From positions 2,079,581 through 2,143,580 of the forward strand of contig NZ_CP063169.1 in the NCBI RefSeq assembly GCF_014960965.1: a stretch of DNA of 64,000 nucleotides, in the 5' to 3' direction. Every line of letters begins with the position of its first letter. Position 1 is the stretch's first letter. This stretch comes from Ruania alkalisoli (lineage in GTDB: Bacteria; Actinomycetota; Actinomycetes; Actinomycetales; Beutenbergiaceae). The notes under the pieces were generated by a model. That model did no database searches. It saw nothing but the letters and a program-made list of their open reading frames with translations, and was not told the DNA's origin. This document shows positions 18,078 to 29,344 of the stretch, in pieces. The translations under genes were made by a program, and so were the position numbers.

Positions 18078-18812
18078 TCACCCGTTCAGGTCGAGAATCT
18101 CGAAGGTCGTGGCGTACTTCACCCCGAGTGCCGGCCCGGCGGCGGAGCACAGCTCATCCAGGAAGGCGACGGGGTCGAACTCCCAGCTGAGTCCGTCGAT
18201 GTAGGCGGCGTGCTCCTTCAGGGAGGCGACTCCATCATCGAAGGTCGCGGTGACGTCGACGGCATGGGTCGACTGCGGCGAGATGGCGAGCCAGACCTGC
18301 CGGACGCCGTTCCACGGCTCGAGGCCGTCCCCGAGCTGCTCGTGGAACACCCAGCGGTTCCCGGCGTCGCGGACGGCGTCAAGCGTGGCACGCCCGGCCG
18401 CCATGTGGTCGGCCTGATTGAGGAAGCCCCCTGGCCAGGTGTCTCGGAAGTTGCCGGTGATGACGATCTCGGGCTGGTGCTTGCGCACCTGGGCTGCGAT
18501 GGCCCGCCGCAGCGGCAGACCGTACTCGAGGACGCCGTCGGGCAATCGGAGGAACTCGACCTCCTCCACACCCACGACGCGGGCGGAGGCGATCTGCTCC
18601 TGCTCACGCAGCGGGCCCGCCTCGTCCGGATGAATGGCGTCGATACCGGCCTCACCGGAGGTCACCATGCAGTAGATGATGCGCTTGCCCTGTGCAGTCC
18701 AGCGTGCGATTGCGGCGGCGGTTCCGAACTCCAGGTCGTCCGGGTGAGCGACAACGGCGAGAGCAGTCGTCCAGTTCTCGTCGATCTCGGGAAGGCGGGG
18801 TTGATCGGTCAT
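18078..18812 (-). CDS. PIG-L family (LmbE-like) zinc deacetylase
   Basis: A 244-residue metal-dependent N-deacetylase of the GlcNAc-PI de-N-acetylase/LmbE family. The zinc motif AHPDDLEFG is at residues 22-30 (His, Asp, Asp), and the third ligand region is NQADHMAAGRATLDAV. TSGEAGID and RQ-type blocks (REQEQIASARVVGV) are typical of the MshB/BshB-like fold. Substrate is not certain; mycothiol-pathway MshB paralogues or mycothiol S-conjugate amidase-like activity are possible, but this gene is outside any mycothiol cluster here. It overlaps the DUF2236 gene by 4 bp (18809-18812). Confidence 0.85.
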   Translation of the reverse strand: MTDQPRLPEIDENWTTALAVVAHPDDLEFGTAAAIARWTAQGKRIIYCMVTSGEAGIDAIHPDEAGPLREQEQIASARVVGVEEVEFLRLPDGVLEYGLPLRRAIAAQVRKHQPEIVITGNFRDTWPGGFLNQADHMAAGRATLDAVRDAGNRWVFHEQLGDGLEPWNGVRQVWLAISPQSTHAVDVTATFDDGVASLKEHAAYIDGLSWEFDPVAFLDELCSAAGPALGVKYATTFEILDLNG

Positions 18813-19738
18813 CGGATCTCCTCGGCGGTGGTGTGGTTGGTGGGGTCGGGGGTTTTCCTGGGTGCTGCGGTGGTGATCCAGCGAACGGCGGCGGTACCGG
18901 CTCGGCCCGCCAGTAGGGAGGGGTGCCGGACCGGCCGGGGTAGCTGCAGTTGCACGCGGGCCCAGTCGGGCAAGCTGACGACGGCGCCACGCGCGAGCAG
19001 CGCGTATCCGGGCCGTGCCACGGCCGGTACGGGTGGGCGGTGCAGGAGGAACGCAGCGACCTCCCTGGCCTCCGGCGTGACGGCGAGCTCGGGCCGGTAG
19101 CGGTCCAGGGCGCGTGTCAGCTCAGCGACATTACTGGGCACCTCAGTCGCGCCGAGGCGGGTGGTCACAGTGCCGGCCTGCCGGACGTAGATATCCTGCT
19201 GGGCGGGGGAGAGGCGGCGGGCGCCGAACAGTCGATGAGCGGTGAGGAAGGAGTCGATCTCGGCGATGTGCACCCACGTAAGCAGGTGCGGATCGTCGGC
19301 GTGGTAGGGCCGCCCGTCCGGTGCGATGCCGCGGATGCGGGCATGGACCGCCTGCACGATAGCGATCGCCTGCTCGGCGTGCTCGATCGTGGCGTAGGTG
19401 GTGGTGGCGATGTAGGTGGCAGTGCGGGCCAGGCGGCCCCACACGTCCTCGCGGTAACGCGAATGCTGGGCCACGCCCGCCATCGCCAGCGGATGCAGTG
19501 CTTGCAGGAGCAGCGCGCGGATGCCCCCGATATACATCGAGGCATCTGCGTGCACGATCCCGATCGGGGAGTCCGGTTCGAACCAGCGCGGCCCCGGCGT
19601 GGCATGGATACGGTGCTGCGCCGCGGCAGGGTCGGGACCCGCGACACGCTGCATCAGCGCCGTATTCAGCCGGCGCCGGGCAGCGTGGAGCGGGTGCACG
19701 AGACCAGTGTGACCTATGGCGCACCCCCGATGCGTCAC
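18809..19738 (-). CDS. Oxygenase MpaB family protein (DUF2236)
   Basis: A protein of about 297-309 residues of the MpaB/rubber-oxygenase/DUF2236 family, many of which bind heme b. Diagnostic features are the GIVHADASMYIGGIRALLLQALHPLAMAGVAQHSRY block, DVWGRLARTATYIATTTYAT and HLLTWVHIAEIDSFLTAHRLFG (quoted in parts), with the His residues implicated in cofactor binding in the family. The start is uncertain: the frame opens at 19738, but a GTG near 19697-19699 (VHPLHAARRRLNTAL) is equally plausible. It diverges from the tRNA-Pro gene and is coupled to the PIG-L gene. The substrate is unknown. Confidence 0.78.
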   Translation of the reverse strand: MTHRGCAIGHTGLVHPLHAARRRLNTALMQRVAGPDPAAAQHRIHATPGPRWFEPDSPIGIVHADASMYIGGIRALLLQALHPLAMAGVAQHSRYREDVWGRLARTATYIATTTYATIEHAEQAIAIVQAVHARIRGIAPDGRPYHADDPHLLTWVHIAEIDSFLTAHRLFGARRLSPAQQDIYVRQAGTVTTRLGATEVPSNVAELTRALDRYRPELAVTPEAREVAAFLLHRPPVPAVARPGYALLARGAVVSLPDWARVQLQLPRPVRHPSLLAGRAGTAAVRWITTAAPRKTPDPTNHTTAEEIR

Positions 19739-19798
19739 CGATTGGGAGGAACAGGTGGGGCTGCGGTAGTGTCATCTCCGGCTCGCTTAGCGGGCCCT

Positions 19799-19872
<74 letters not shown>

Positions 19873-19879
19873 CCGAGAG

Positions 19880-19912
19880 GTCCCGGAAACTCAACAGTTT
19901 CCGGGACTTTTT
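19880..19912 (+). terminator. Rho-independent terminator of tRNA-Pro
   Basis: A perfect 12-bp stem (GTCCCGGAAACT at 19880-19891 with its complement at 19896-19907), a 4-nt loop CAAC and a run of five T at 19908-19912. This is one of the few terminators in the window with a classical T tract. Confidence 0.92.
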
Positions 19913-20098
19913 AGTTGGCGGATGTGGGGATGTAGGGGCCATAGGTCAGATGCTGATCCGGGCAGCGCTGCCCCACCCACGGTGACCTCGTAGTGCGCTC
20001 TAGCGTCGCAGCCGCCCAGTACCGGTGAGCGGGCGGCGACCGGCTGGACGTGATCGCGCGCGGTGATCGCGTCATGTAACCAACACTGCGAATCCGCA
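19913..20098. other. 186-bp intergenic stretch with no gene
   Basis: No coding frame with domain support is seen between the tRNA terminator and the operator at 20099. The stretch contains a direct repeat of GTGATCGCG (around 20051-20070) and a degenerate DosR-box-like sequence at 19936-19949, which I do not trust. It marks the transition from core genes to the stress-response segment. Confidence 0.5.
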
Positions 20099-20117
20099 AT
20101 ACCCCGGGGGGTATAGT
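20099..20117 (+). promoter_or_regulatory. CsoR/CstR-type operator overlapping a -10 box
   Basis: ATACCCC-GG-GGGGTAT (20099-20114) is a perfect 7-bp inverted repeat with 2-bp centre, matching the GC-cored operator class bound by CsoR/CstR (DUF156) repressors. The -10 TATAGT (20112-20117) shares its last bases with the palindrome, so a bound repressor would block RNA polymerase. The ATG at 20124 is 6 nt past the -10, at the predicted transcription start, so the mRNA is probably leaderless. No DUF156 gene is in the window. The downstream CoA-disulfide reductase-rhodanese makes persulfide sensing (CstR) likelier than copper. Confidence 0.65.
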
Positions 20118-20123
20118 GGTGAC

Positions 20124-20327
20124 ATGATGACGAGAGAGATCACGAAGGACAAGGTGGAAGAGGTGCCCTCCAGTGAGGGCGCAGTGTTGTCGGAATTCTG
20201 GGCAGACTGGTGCGGACCATGCCGGATGTTCGGGTGGGTGTTCGACGAGGCGCCGCATGAATATCCGGACATGGTGAGCGCGATGCTTGCGGAGCAGAAC
20301 CGCACTGCGGGAGGTGATCCGCGGTGA
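20124..20327 (+). CDS. Truncated thioredoxin-like protein
   Basis: A 67-residue protein with a complete thioredoxin active site, FWADWCGPCRM (residues 25-35; CGPC redox pair), followed by the helix VFDEAPHEYPDMV as in normal thioredoxins. It stops at AEQNRTAGGDPR, about 40 residues short of the roughly 105-residue family length. The cis-Pro segment and the last two strands and helix of the fold are missing. Its TGA overlaps the GTG of the next gene (GTGA), so it is translated ahead of, and coupled to, the CoA-disulfide reductase. It could be a decayed thioredoxin kept for coupling or a minimal redox peptide; sequence alone cannot tell. Confidence 0.65.
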   Translation: MMTREITKDKVEEVPSSEGAVLSEFWADWCGPCRMFGWVFDEAPHEYPDMVSAMLAEQNRTAGGDPR

Positions 20328-22012
20328 GGATCGTCGTCGTCGGTGGGGTCGCCGGGGGAATGAGTTGCGCGGCTCGTGCGAGGCGCCTGGATGAGCGAGC
20401 GGAGATCGTCGTGCTCGAGCGCGGACCGTACGTGTCATATGCCAACTGCGGGCTGCCCTACTACCTCGGTGGAGAGATCGCCGACCAGGACGCGCTGCTG
20501 GTCCAGACGCCTGAGAGGTTGAAGGCCGCTCTGAACCTGGATGTCCGCACTGCGCACGACGTGATTGACCTGAACGCGGAGGCCCGCGAGTTGACGGTGC
20601 GTACGCCGGCGGGGGAGGAGCGGTTGTCGTACGACGCCCTGGTGCTCTCCCCGGGCGCCCAGCCGTTGACGCCGCCGATTCCAGGACTCGGGTCATCTCG
20701 TGTGCATCCCCTGCGCACGGTTCCGGATGCCGTCGCCTTGCGTGAGTTGCTTGAGGGCAACGTGCGCCGGGCGGTGGTGCTGGGAGCCGGCTTCATCGGC
20801 ATCGAGACTGCCGAAGCACTGGCGCGGCAGGGGGTCGAAACGACGGTGGTCGAGCGCGCGGATCACATCCTCCCGTCCTTGGACCCTGAGCAGGCGTGGC
20901 TGGTGGCGGAGGAACTGCTCCGCCTCGGTATCGCGGTGCGTGCCGACAGCGCGGCCGCGGAGATAGTGCCGGGTGCGGACGCCGATACGGTCGTGCTTTC
21001 CGATGGGACCCGGCTGCCGGCGGAGATGATTGTGCTCGCGGTCGGGGTTCGACCGGACACGGCGGTCTTCGAACGAGCCGGGGTGGCATGCGAGCGCGGG
21101 GGGATTGTCGTTGACGAGCACGGCCGCACCTCGTTGCCGGGTGTGTGGGCAGTCGGGGATGCGACGGTGAGCACCGATGCGGTGACCGGCATCCGTCGTC
21201 CGGTTGCCCTGGCGGGTCCGGCGAACCGTGCCGGGCGTCTGGTGGCCGACGACATTCTCCGCCCCGGGATGGCCCGGGCGATTCCGCAACCACTGGGCAC
21301 CGCGATTGTCCGCGTGGGAGAGTTGACGGTGGCGATGACCGGCGCGAACCGCGCTGCACTGGACGTCGCAGGACTGGAGTACCGGACGCTGCACGTGCAT
21401 CCGAACCAGCACGCCGGGTACTTCCCAGGCGCCACGCAGGTCCATCTGAGTCTGCACATCCGCGCTGCCGATGGGCTGCTGCTGGGTGCGCAGGCAGTCG
21501 GACTGGATGGAGTTGACAAGCGGATCGATGTGCTGGCCACGGCGATCCGTGCAGGCCTGGGGGTGGCGGATCTGATCGATCTGGACCTGGCGTACTCACC
21601 TCCGTACGGGCAGGCGAAGGACGCGATCAACCTGGCCGGGATGCTCGGGGCGAACGTGCTTGACGGGACCATGACGCTGTGGGACGCCCACGACCTCGAC
21701 ATCGTGCAGGCGCAGGCTTTGGTGCTGGATGTGCGCACGGATGCGGAGGTTGCCATGGGCATGCTGCCGGATGCTCTGCACATCCCGCACACCGAACTGC
21801 GCGGACGCCTCGATGAGGTCCGTGCTGCCGCGAAGGGCCGGCCGGTTCGGGTGATGTGTGCCTCTGGGGTTCGCTCGGCGATGGCGCACCGGGTCCTAGC
21901 CCAGGCGGGGTACGACTCGGCGTCGCTGTCAGGCGGGATGCTCACCCTCCGTGCTGTGCTCGCCGGCCGTGCCGACGAGGTCCTCACGGTGAGGGAGGTA
22001 GAACGTGTCTGA
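20324..22012 (+). CDS. cdr: CoA-disulfide reductase/rhodanese fusion (persulfide reductase type)
   Basis: A 562-residue FAD- and NAD(P)H-dependent oxidoreductase reducing CoA disulfide or CoA persulfide. The FAD-binding N terminus is IVVVGGVAGGMSCAARARRL; the single catalytic cysteine is in SYANCGLPYYLGG (Cys42). A second dinucleotide motif is VVLGAGFIGIETAEALARQG, and GVWAVGDAT binds FAD. A C-terminal rhodanese domain (about residues 465-550, LVLDVRTDAEVAMG...) carries a catalytic Cys512 in MCASGVRSA. Fusion of these two domains is the hallmark of enzymes handling reactive sulfur species. The GTG start is coupled to the thioredoxin-like gene, and the operator at 20099 suggests persulfide-induced expression. 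Confidence 0.9.
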   Translation: MRIVVVGGVAGGMSCAARARRLDERAEIVVLERGPYVSYANCGLPYYLGGEIADQDALLVQTPERLKAALNLDVRTAHDVIDLNAEARELTVRTPAGEERLSYDALVLSPGAQPLTPPIPGLGSSRVHPLRTVPDAVALRELLEGNVRRAVVLGAGFIGIETAEALARQGVETTVVERADHILPSLDPEQAWLVAEELLRLGIAVRADSAAAEIVPGADADTVVLSDGTRLPAEMIVLAVGVRPDTAVFERAGVACERGGIVVDEHGRTSLPGVWAVGDATVSTDAVTGIRRPVALAGPANRAGRLVADDILRPGMARAIPQPLGTAIVRVGELTVAMTGANRAALDVAGLEYRTLHVHPNQHAGYFPGATQVHLSLHIRAADGLLLGAQAVGLDGVDKRIDVLATAIRAGLGVADLIDLDLAYSPPYGQAKDAINLAGMLGANVLDGTMTLWDAHDLDIVQAQALVLDVRTDAEVAMGMLPDALHIPHTELRGRLDEVRAAAKGRPVRVMCASGVRSAMAHRVLAQAGYDSASLSGGMLTLRAVLAGRADEVLTVREVERV

Positions 22013-22131
22013 GGGATGTGCCGAATTGCGTGCGGGCGGTGCGCGCACACGACGTGCACCAGGTACGGCCAGTCCGATCAACGGGAGTGGAAGCCGGTAG
22101 TCTCGGATACGCGCAGGAGGAGGGACGCGAC

Positions 22132-22971
22132 ATGGGCGAGCGGATACTGGTCGGGCTGACGGACGGTTCGGCCGCACGCAGGGCGTCGGAGTGGGCGGTC
22201 GAACGTGCCATCCGCCGCGGCGGCAGCATCGAACTGATCTCGATCGTCGGTTCCGCGTCCGGTGCGCTCAGTGAGGCGCCCGTGCTCGAACACGCCCTCG
22301 AACTCACGGAGGAGTTACTCGCTCAGCAGGCAGAGCGGATCGGGGCCGGAGGTGTGCCTGTCACGACCCGCCTCGAGCGCGGAGGCTTCGTCGACTGTCT
22401 CGTCGACGCCTCTAAGAGTGTCGATCTGCTCGTGATCGGGAGCGACTACCGCGGCCCAGGGGCGCAGTCGCCGCGCGGGCCGTACGGCATTCGTGTGGCA
22501 GGTGGCGCCCACTGCCCGGTGGTGGTGGTGCCGGACATCGAGATCGCGGGCCGGACTGGCGTCGTCGTGGGCGTCGACGGCTCCGAGCATTCAGCTAACG
22601 CACTCCGCTTCGCTGCGGCAGAGGCACACGCTAGCGGTGACCCGCTCACGGCCGTGAGCACCTGGACGACGGTGCCGCTCCCGTTGCACGTACGCTCCTA
22701 TCCCACCGAGTACCTCGCCGGAATGCAGGAGGCGACTGAAGAGCTTCTCACCGAGTCACTGGCACCGGTGCTCGTCGACTATCCGGATCTGGAGGTTCGC
22801 CGTCTCGTGCAGCGTGAATCGGCGGGACAGGCCATCAACCGCCTCGCCCAGGAGGCGAGGTTGACCGTCGTCGGATCCCATGGTCGGGGGAGGGTCGCAC
22901 GGTTCTTGCTCGGATCGACAAGCGAGGAGGTGCTCGCCGGCATGGGGACGGTCACGGTCGTCGTGCGCTAG
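22132..22971 (+). CDS. Universal stress protein, tandem domains
   Basis: A 279-residue protein with two UspA domains in tandem, a form common in actinobacterial dormancy regulons. Domain 1 opens at ILVGLTDGSAARRASEWAVERA; domain 2 opens at VVVGVDGSEHSANALRFAAAEA and ends with the ATP-binding VVGSHGRGRVARFLLGSTSEEVL (G-2x-G-9x-G-S/T pattern). Domain 1 lacks an equally clear glycine-rich site, so only the second may bind ATP. The ATG at 22132 follows a strong GGAGGAGGGA ribosome binding site (22116-22125). Its 3' end overlaps the convergent P-type ATPase gene by 20 bp. Confidence 0.9.
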   Translation: MGERILVGLTDGSAARRASEWAVERAIRRGGSIELISIVGSASGALSEAPVLEHALELTEELLAQQAERIGAGGVPVTTRLERGGFVDCLVDASKSVDLLVIGSDYRGPGAQSPRGPYGIRVAGGAHCPVVVVPDIEIAGRTGVVVGVDGSEHSANALRFAAAEAHASGDPLTAVSTWTTVPLPLHVRSYPTEYLAGMQEATEELLTESLAPVLVDYPDLEVRRLVQRESAGQAINRLAQEARLTVVGSHGRGRVARFLLGSTSEEVLAGMGTVTVVVR

Positions 22972-24877
22972 CTTTGCGCGGAGTCGACGGGTGGGCCAGA
23001 CCCGCGCGCAAGGCCCAGAGGATGGCGACCACGTCGACACCCTCCTGCAACCATGCGCCGACCAGGGCCGGTAGTGCACCGAACGCCGCGATCACCATCA
23101 ACGCGGCGCTGAGCGTCATGCCGACCCAGATGCTCTGCAACGCAATCGTGACCGTCTCGCGTGCGATCGTGTGAGCGTCCGCGACGGTGGAAATGTCGTC
23201 GCGCAGCAGGACCACATGCGCCGAGTCACCGGCTGCGGTCGATCCGCGCGCTCCCATCGCGATGCCGATGTCCGCGGCAGCGAGGGCGGGCGCGTCGTTC
23301 ACACCGTCGCCTACCATCGCGACCGGACGGTGCGGGAGGCTGGTCACCGCGTCCACCTTGTCTGCCGGCAGGCAGTTCGCCCGGACGTCGTCGATCCTCA
23401 ATGCCTGGCCTACGTGGTCAGCAGTGAGACGATCATCTCCCGTCAGCATCACGATGTGCTCGACTCCGTGTTCATGAAGTCGTTCGAGCGTCTGCGGGGT
23501 CTCGCCCCGTACTTCGTCGCTGAACACGAGCGCTCCCGCGTACGAGCTGTCGATCGCGACATAGACAGCCATCTCGCCTGGCCCGATCGTGGTGCCCGCA
23601 AGGGACACCCCCACCGCATCAGCGACGTAGGTGCGCTTGCCGACGACCACCGAGCGCCCGTCCACGAGCGCGGTGACACCATGCGCGGGTACCTCCTGCG
23701 CGGTCTCGGCCCCCGAGAGGGGGAGGTCACGCGAGCGTGCCGCGCCGATCACGGCTGCCGCGAGCACATGACTGGAGTACTGCTCTGCCGAGGCAGCCAA
23801 TCGCAGCACCTGATCGTCGGTGAGTCCTCCAGCTGCGCGGACCTCGACCAGCGAGGGCGCACCGCGCGTCAACGTGCCTGTCTTGTCGAAGGCAACGGTT
23901 CGCACTCGCCGTAGGCTCTCGAGCGTCGCGCTGCTCTTGACGATGATTCCCCTCCGTGCTGCGCGTCCTGTGCCCGCGAGGAATGCGACCGGAGCCGCGA
24001 TGATGAGAGGGCATGGTGTCGCGACCACGAGCACCTCGGCGAGTCGCGCAGGGTCACCCGACAGAGCCCACGCGCCGATGGCGATCGCGAGCGCCACCAC
24101 CGTGAATGGGATCGCTACGCGGTCGGCGAGGTGGACGATCGGAGCCCTGCTCGCGGAGGCACCTTCGACCAACGTGATGATCTGCTGGTACTGGCTGTCC
24201 CGCGCAGCGTGCGTGGTAGAGAGCACAACCGCCGTCGAGCCGTTCACCCCGCCACTGAGTACTTCCTGGCCCGCTGTCCGTTCGACTGGAAGGCTTTCGC
24301 CCGTGAGAGAGGATTCGTCGAACGTGGCTGATCCGGTCACAAGAGAGCCGTCGACGGGCACGATCTCGAAGGGCCGCACCAGCACCTGATCACCTGGAGC
24401 GATCGCGTCAACCGGGACGTCGGTGGTGGTGCCGTCGCTAGTCACCTTGTGAGCCACGCGCGGTACGTGGGACAGGAGCGCGGTCAGATCGCGCCGAGCT
24501 CGCGCGGACGCGTAGTCCTCCAATGCCTCGCCTCCGGTGAGCATGAGCACGATGACGAGGGCTGCCCATGCCTCTGCCACCGCGACGGAGGCTACGATCG
24601 CCGTGAATGCGAGGATGTCGATCCCGTACGTTCCCCGTCGCAGCTCTCGTGTCATTCGCCACGCGGATCGCCCGGCCACGACAAGGGCGTAGCCGGCGGG
24701 AAGTACCCAGGTGTACGCATGCCAGGTCGTCAGCTGAGCGATTCCGCCGAGCGCCGCGACTGCGAGCGTGGCAAGGACCCACGGATACCGAACCAGCATC
24801 GCCCACCTTGATGGGGTGGAAGCCGACATCTGCCGCGCCGTCGGCCTTGCGTCGACGGCGTTCTCGGTCATGGTCAT
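22952..24877 (-). CDS. P1B-like metal-transporting P-type ATPase with CPL motif
   Basis: A 641-residue P-type ATPase with the complete catalytic core: actuator TGES (about 192-195), phosphorylation motif DKTGTLT (331-337) and hinge GDGVNDAPALAAADIG. The membrane metal-site motif in TM6 reads ATPCPL (Cys289-Pro-Leu) rather than CPC, CPH or SPC. There is no N-terminal heavy-metal-associated domain and only a short first helix pair, so it is smaller than ZntA/CopA. The ion cannot be assigned; family relatives are usually labelled heavy-metal exporters. A DosR-like box lies 36 bp upstream of the start, in its own orientation. Confidence 0.87.
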   Translation of the reverse strand: MTMTENAVDARPTARQMSASTPSRWAMLVRYPWVLATLAVAALGGIAQLTTWHAYTWVLPAGYALVVAGRSAWRMTRELRRGTYGIDILAFTAIVASVAVAEAWAALVIVLMLTGGEALEDYASARARRDLTALLSHVPRVAHKVTSDGTTTDVPVDAIAPGDQVLVRPFEIVPVDGSLVTGSATFDESSLTGESLPVERTAGQEVLSGGVNGSTAVVLSTTHAARDSQYQQIITLVEGASASRAPIVHLADRVAIPFTVVALAIAIGAWALSGDPARLAEVLVVATPCPLIIAAPVAFLAGTGRAARRGIIVKSSATLESLRRVRTVAFDKTGTLTRGAPSLVEVRAAGGLTDDQVLRLAASAEQYSSHVLAAAVIGAARSRDLPLSGAETAQEVPAHGVTALVDGRSVVVGKRTYVADAVGVSLAGTTIGPGEMAVYVAIDSSYAGALVFSDEVRGETPQTLERLHEHGVEHIVMLTGDDRLTADHVGQALRIDDVRANCLPADKVDAVTSLPHRPVAMVGDGVNDAPALAAADIGIAMGARGSTAAGDSAHVVLLRDDISTVADAHTIARETVTIALQSIWVGMTLSAALMVIAAFGALPALVGAWLQEGVDVVAILWALRAGLAHPSTPRKASARRP

Positions 24878-24912
24878 GTTCCCATCGTGGTGGCTGCCGA
24901 ATCCGTGAAGTA

Positions 24913-24926
24913 GGGGCGAAAGTCCC
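24913..24926 (-). promoter_or_regulatory. DosR/DevR-like box 1 (P-type ATPase promoter)
   Basis: On the minus strand the site reads GGGACTTTCGCCCC, close to the mycobacterial DosR core (GGGACTWWAGTCCC and its GGGACTTTSGNCCC variants). It lies 36 bp upstream of the ATPase start and points toward it. Supported by two similar sites nearby and a DevR orthologue about 4 kb away; binding is inferred. Confidence 0.6.
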
Positions 24927-24970
24927 GCTGTGACGTCAAGGAGGTACGCCGCGGGTGTCTACTTCGTCAC

Positions 24971-24984
24971 GGGACCAATGGCCC
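24971..24984 (+). promoter_or_regulatory. DosR/DevR-like box 2 (GyrI-like/USP promoter)
   Basis: GGGACCAATGGCCC on the plus strand, 56 bp upstream of the GTG at 25040 and pointing toward it. Same degenerate core as boxes 1 and 3 (GGGACYWWNGSCCC). Confidence 0.58.
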
Positions 24985-25039
24985 TTTCGCTGCCCTTGCT
25001 GTGGGCGTTGCCTGGTCATGACGGCGAAAGGAGCCACTC

Positions 25040-25528
25040 GTGGATGAGATCCGTCTGATGGAGGTAGTTGAGCAACCTGTCGCGGCGGTGCGTGCAAGAG
25101 TGCCTGTCGAAGACTTGTCTCGCTGTATCGAGCAATCGCTGCGGACAGTACTGGCCAGCGTTTCCGCTCGCGGAGCGCGCACAGCGGGACCGCCCTTCGC
25201 TCGGTATCGAGCGGTGGCCGCCGACGCCGTGGATGTCGAGATCGGGTTCCCCGTCGATCCCGTGGTGGAGGACTCAGGGGAAGTCATTTCGTCTACGCTT
25301 CCCGCCGCGCGCGTCGTCGAGGCGATACACCGAGGCCCCTATGACCACCTTGCTGGTGCGTACGCCGAGATAGAGCGCTGGATGTTTGACCACCACCTGA
25401 CTCCCTCTGAGGAGATGTGGGAGGTCTATGAAGCGGGCCCTGAGTCGGATCCCGACCCGAACACCTGGCGTACCCGCATCGTCTGGCCGACAGTGGCGCT
25501 GATGCTGACAGAGAGGAATCCATCATGA
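25040..25528 (+). CDS. GyrI-like/effector-binding domain protein
   Basis: A 162-residue single-domain protein of the GyrI-like (AraC/BmrR effector-binding, SOUL-related) fold. Supporting blocks are the N-terminal VEQPVAAVRARVPVEDLSRCIEQSL, the central FARY...VDVEIGFPV strand and the characteristic LPAARVVEAIHRGPYDHLAGAYAEIERWM, ending with EMWEVYEAGPESDPDPNTWRTRIVWPV-like sequence (quoted in parts). Such stand-alone domains bind or hydrolyse hydrophobic or electrophilic ligands; the ligand here is unknown. AAAGGAG lies 6 nt before the GTG. It overlaps the following stress-protein gene by 4 bp and has a DosR-like box upstream. Confidence 0.8.
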   Translation: MDEIRLMEVVEQPVAAVRARVPVEDLSRCIEQSLRTVLASVSARGARTAGPPFARYRAVAADAVDVEIGFPVDPVVEDSGEVISSTLPAARVVEAIHRGPYDHLAGAYAEIERWMFDHHLTPSEEMWEVYEAGPESDPDPNTWRTRIVWPTVALMLTERNPS

Positions 25529-26028
25529 CCAGTCATGTTCCCGAGGCTACTGACGAGGACCGGACTACCGGTGAGGAGACCGAGTCCGGTCACACCCGAC
25601 CCGGCCGGGTCGTCGTTGGAATCGACGGTTCGAACGCCTCTCACGAGGCGCTCCGCCAGAGTGCCCATCTCGCGCGCGAGCTCGGTTACGACGTCGAAGC
25701 GATCGCCGTCTGGACCTCCACCCCCGTGACCCTGGGGGGTGTGTACCTCGATCTTCAGTGGGACCCAGCTGAGGATGCCAACCGTGCTCTGGACACTGCG
25801 GTGGGAGCGGTCTTCCCTGCGGGCCGCCCAGCCTGGTGCAAACTCACCTTGCGCGAGGGGAGGCCGGCAGAGGAACTGGTCGAGGCAGCGCGTGGTGCCG
25901 CCATGTTGGTCGTTGGACGACGCGGGCATGGCGGCGGCCTCGCTGCGCTGCTGCTGGGATCGGTCAGTTCGGCGTGTGTCTCGCACGCTCACTGCCCAGT
26001 GTTGGTCGTACCGGCTGAGGGGCAGTAG
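25525..26028 (+). CDS. Universal stress protein, single domain
   Basis: A 167-residue UspA-family protein. A hydrophilic acidic N-terminal tail (about 25 residues) precedes RVVVGIDGSNASHEALRQSAHLAREL, and the ATP-binding signature is LVVGRRGHGGGLAALLLGSVSSACVSHAHCPVLVV (quoted as seen, in two overlapping blocks). The ATG overlaps the stop of the GyrI-like gene, so both are expressed from the promoter carrying box 2. A strong hairpin follows between this gene and the convergent stress-protein gene. Confidence 0.9.
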   Translation: MTSHVPEATDEDRTTGEETESGHTRPGRVVVGIDGSNASHEALRQSAHLARELGYDVEAIAVWTSTPVTLGGVYLDLQWDPAEDANRALDTAVGAVFPAGRPAWCKLTLREGRPAEELVEAARGAAMLVVGRRGHGGGLAALLLGSVSSACVSHAHCPVLVVPAEGQ

Positions 26029-26049
26029 CGACCACGAAGAGAGGCACGG

Positions 26050-26078
26050 CGGCCCGCGCAGAGGCACTGCGCGGGCCG
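26050..26078. terminator. Bidirectional terminator between two convergent stress-protein genes
   Basis: A perfect 12-bp stem (CGGCCCGCGCAG at 26050-26061 with its complement at 26067-26078) and 5-nt loop AGGCA. It fills the 52-bp gap between the ends of the plus-strand and minus-strand Usp genes and can serve both. Confidence 0.75.
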
Positions 26079-26080
26079 TC

Positions 26081-29330
<3,250 letters not shown>

Positions 29331-29344
29331 GCGCCCGGCGAACT

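Noticed and set aside
19936-19949. Fourth DosR-like box (CTGACCTATGGCCC on the minus strand)
   Set aside because: It matches 12 of 14 positions but is not placed near a start codon of a gene it could control; probably chance.
22013-22131. Short open frame starting at the GTG overlapping the cdr stop
   Set aside because: About 30 codons, no domain, and the strong ribosome binding site at 22116-22125 belongs to the Usp start at 22132.
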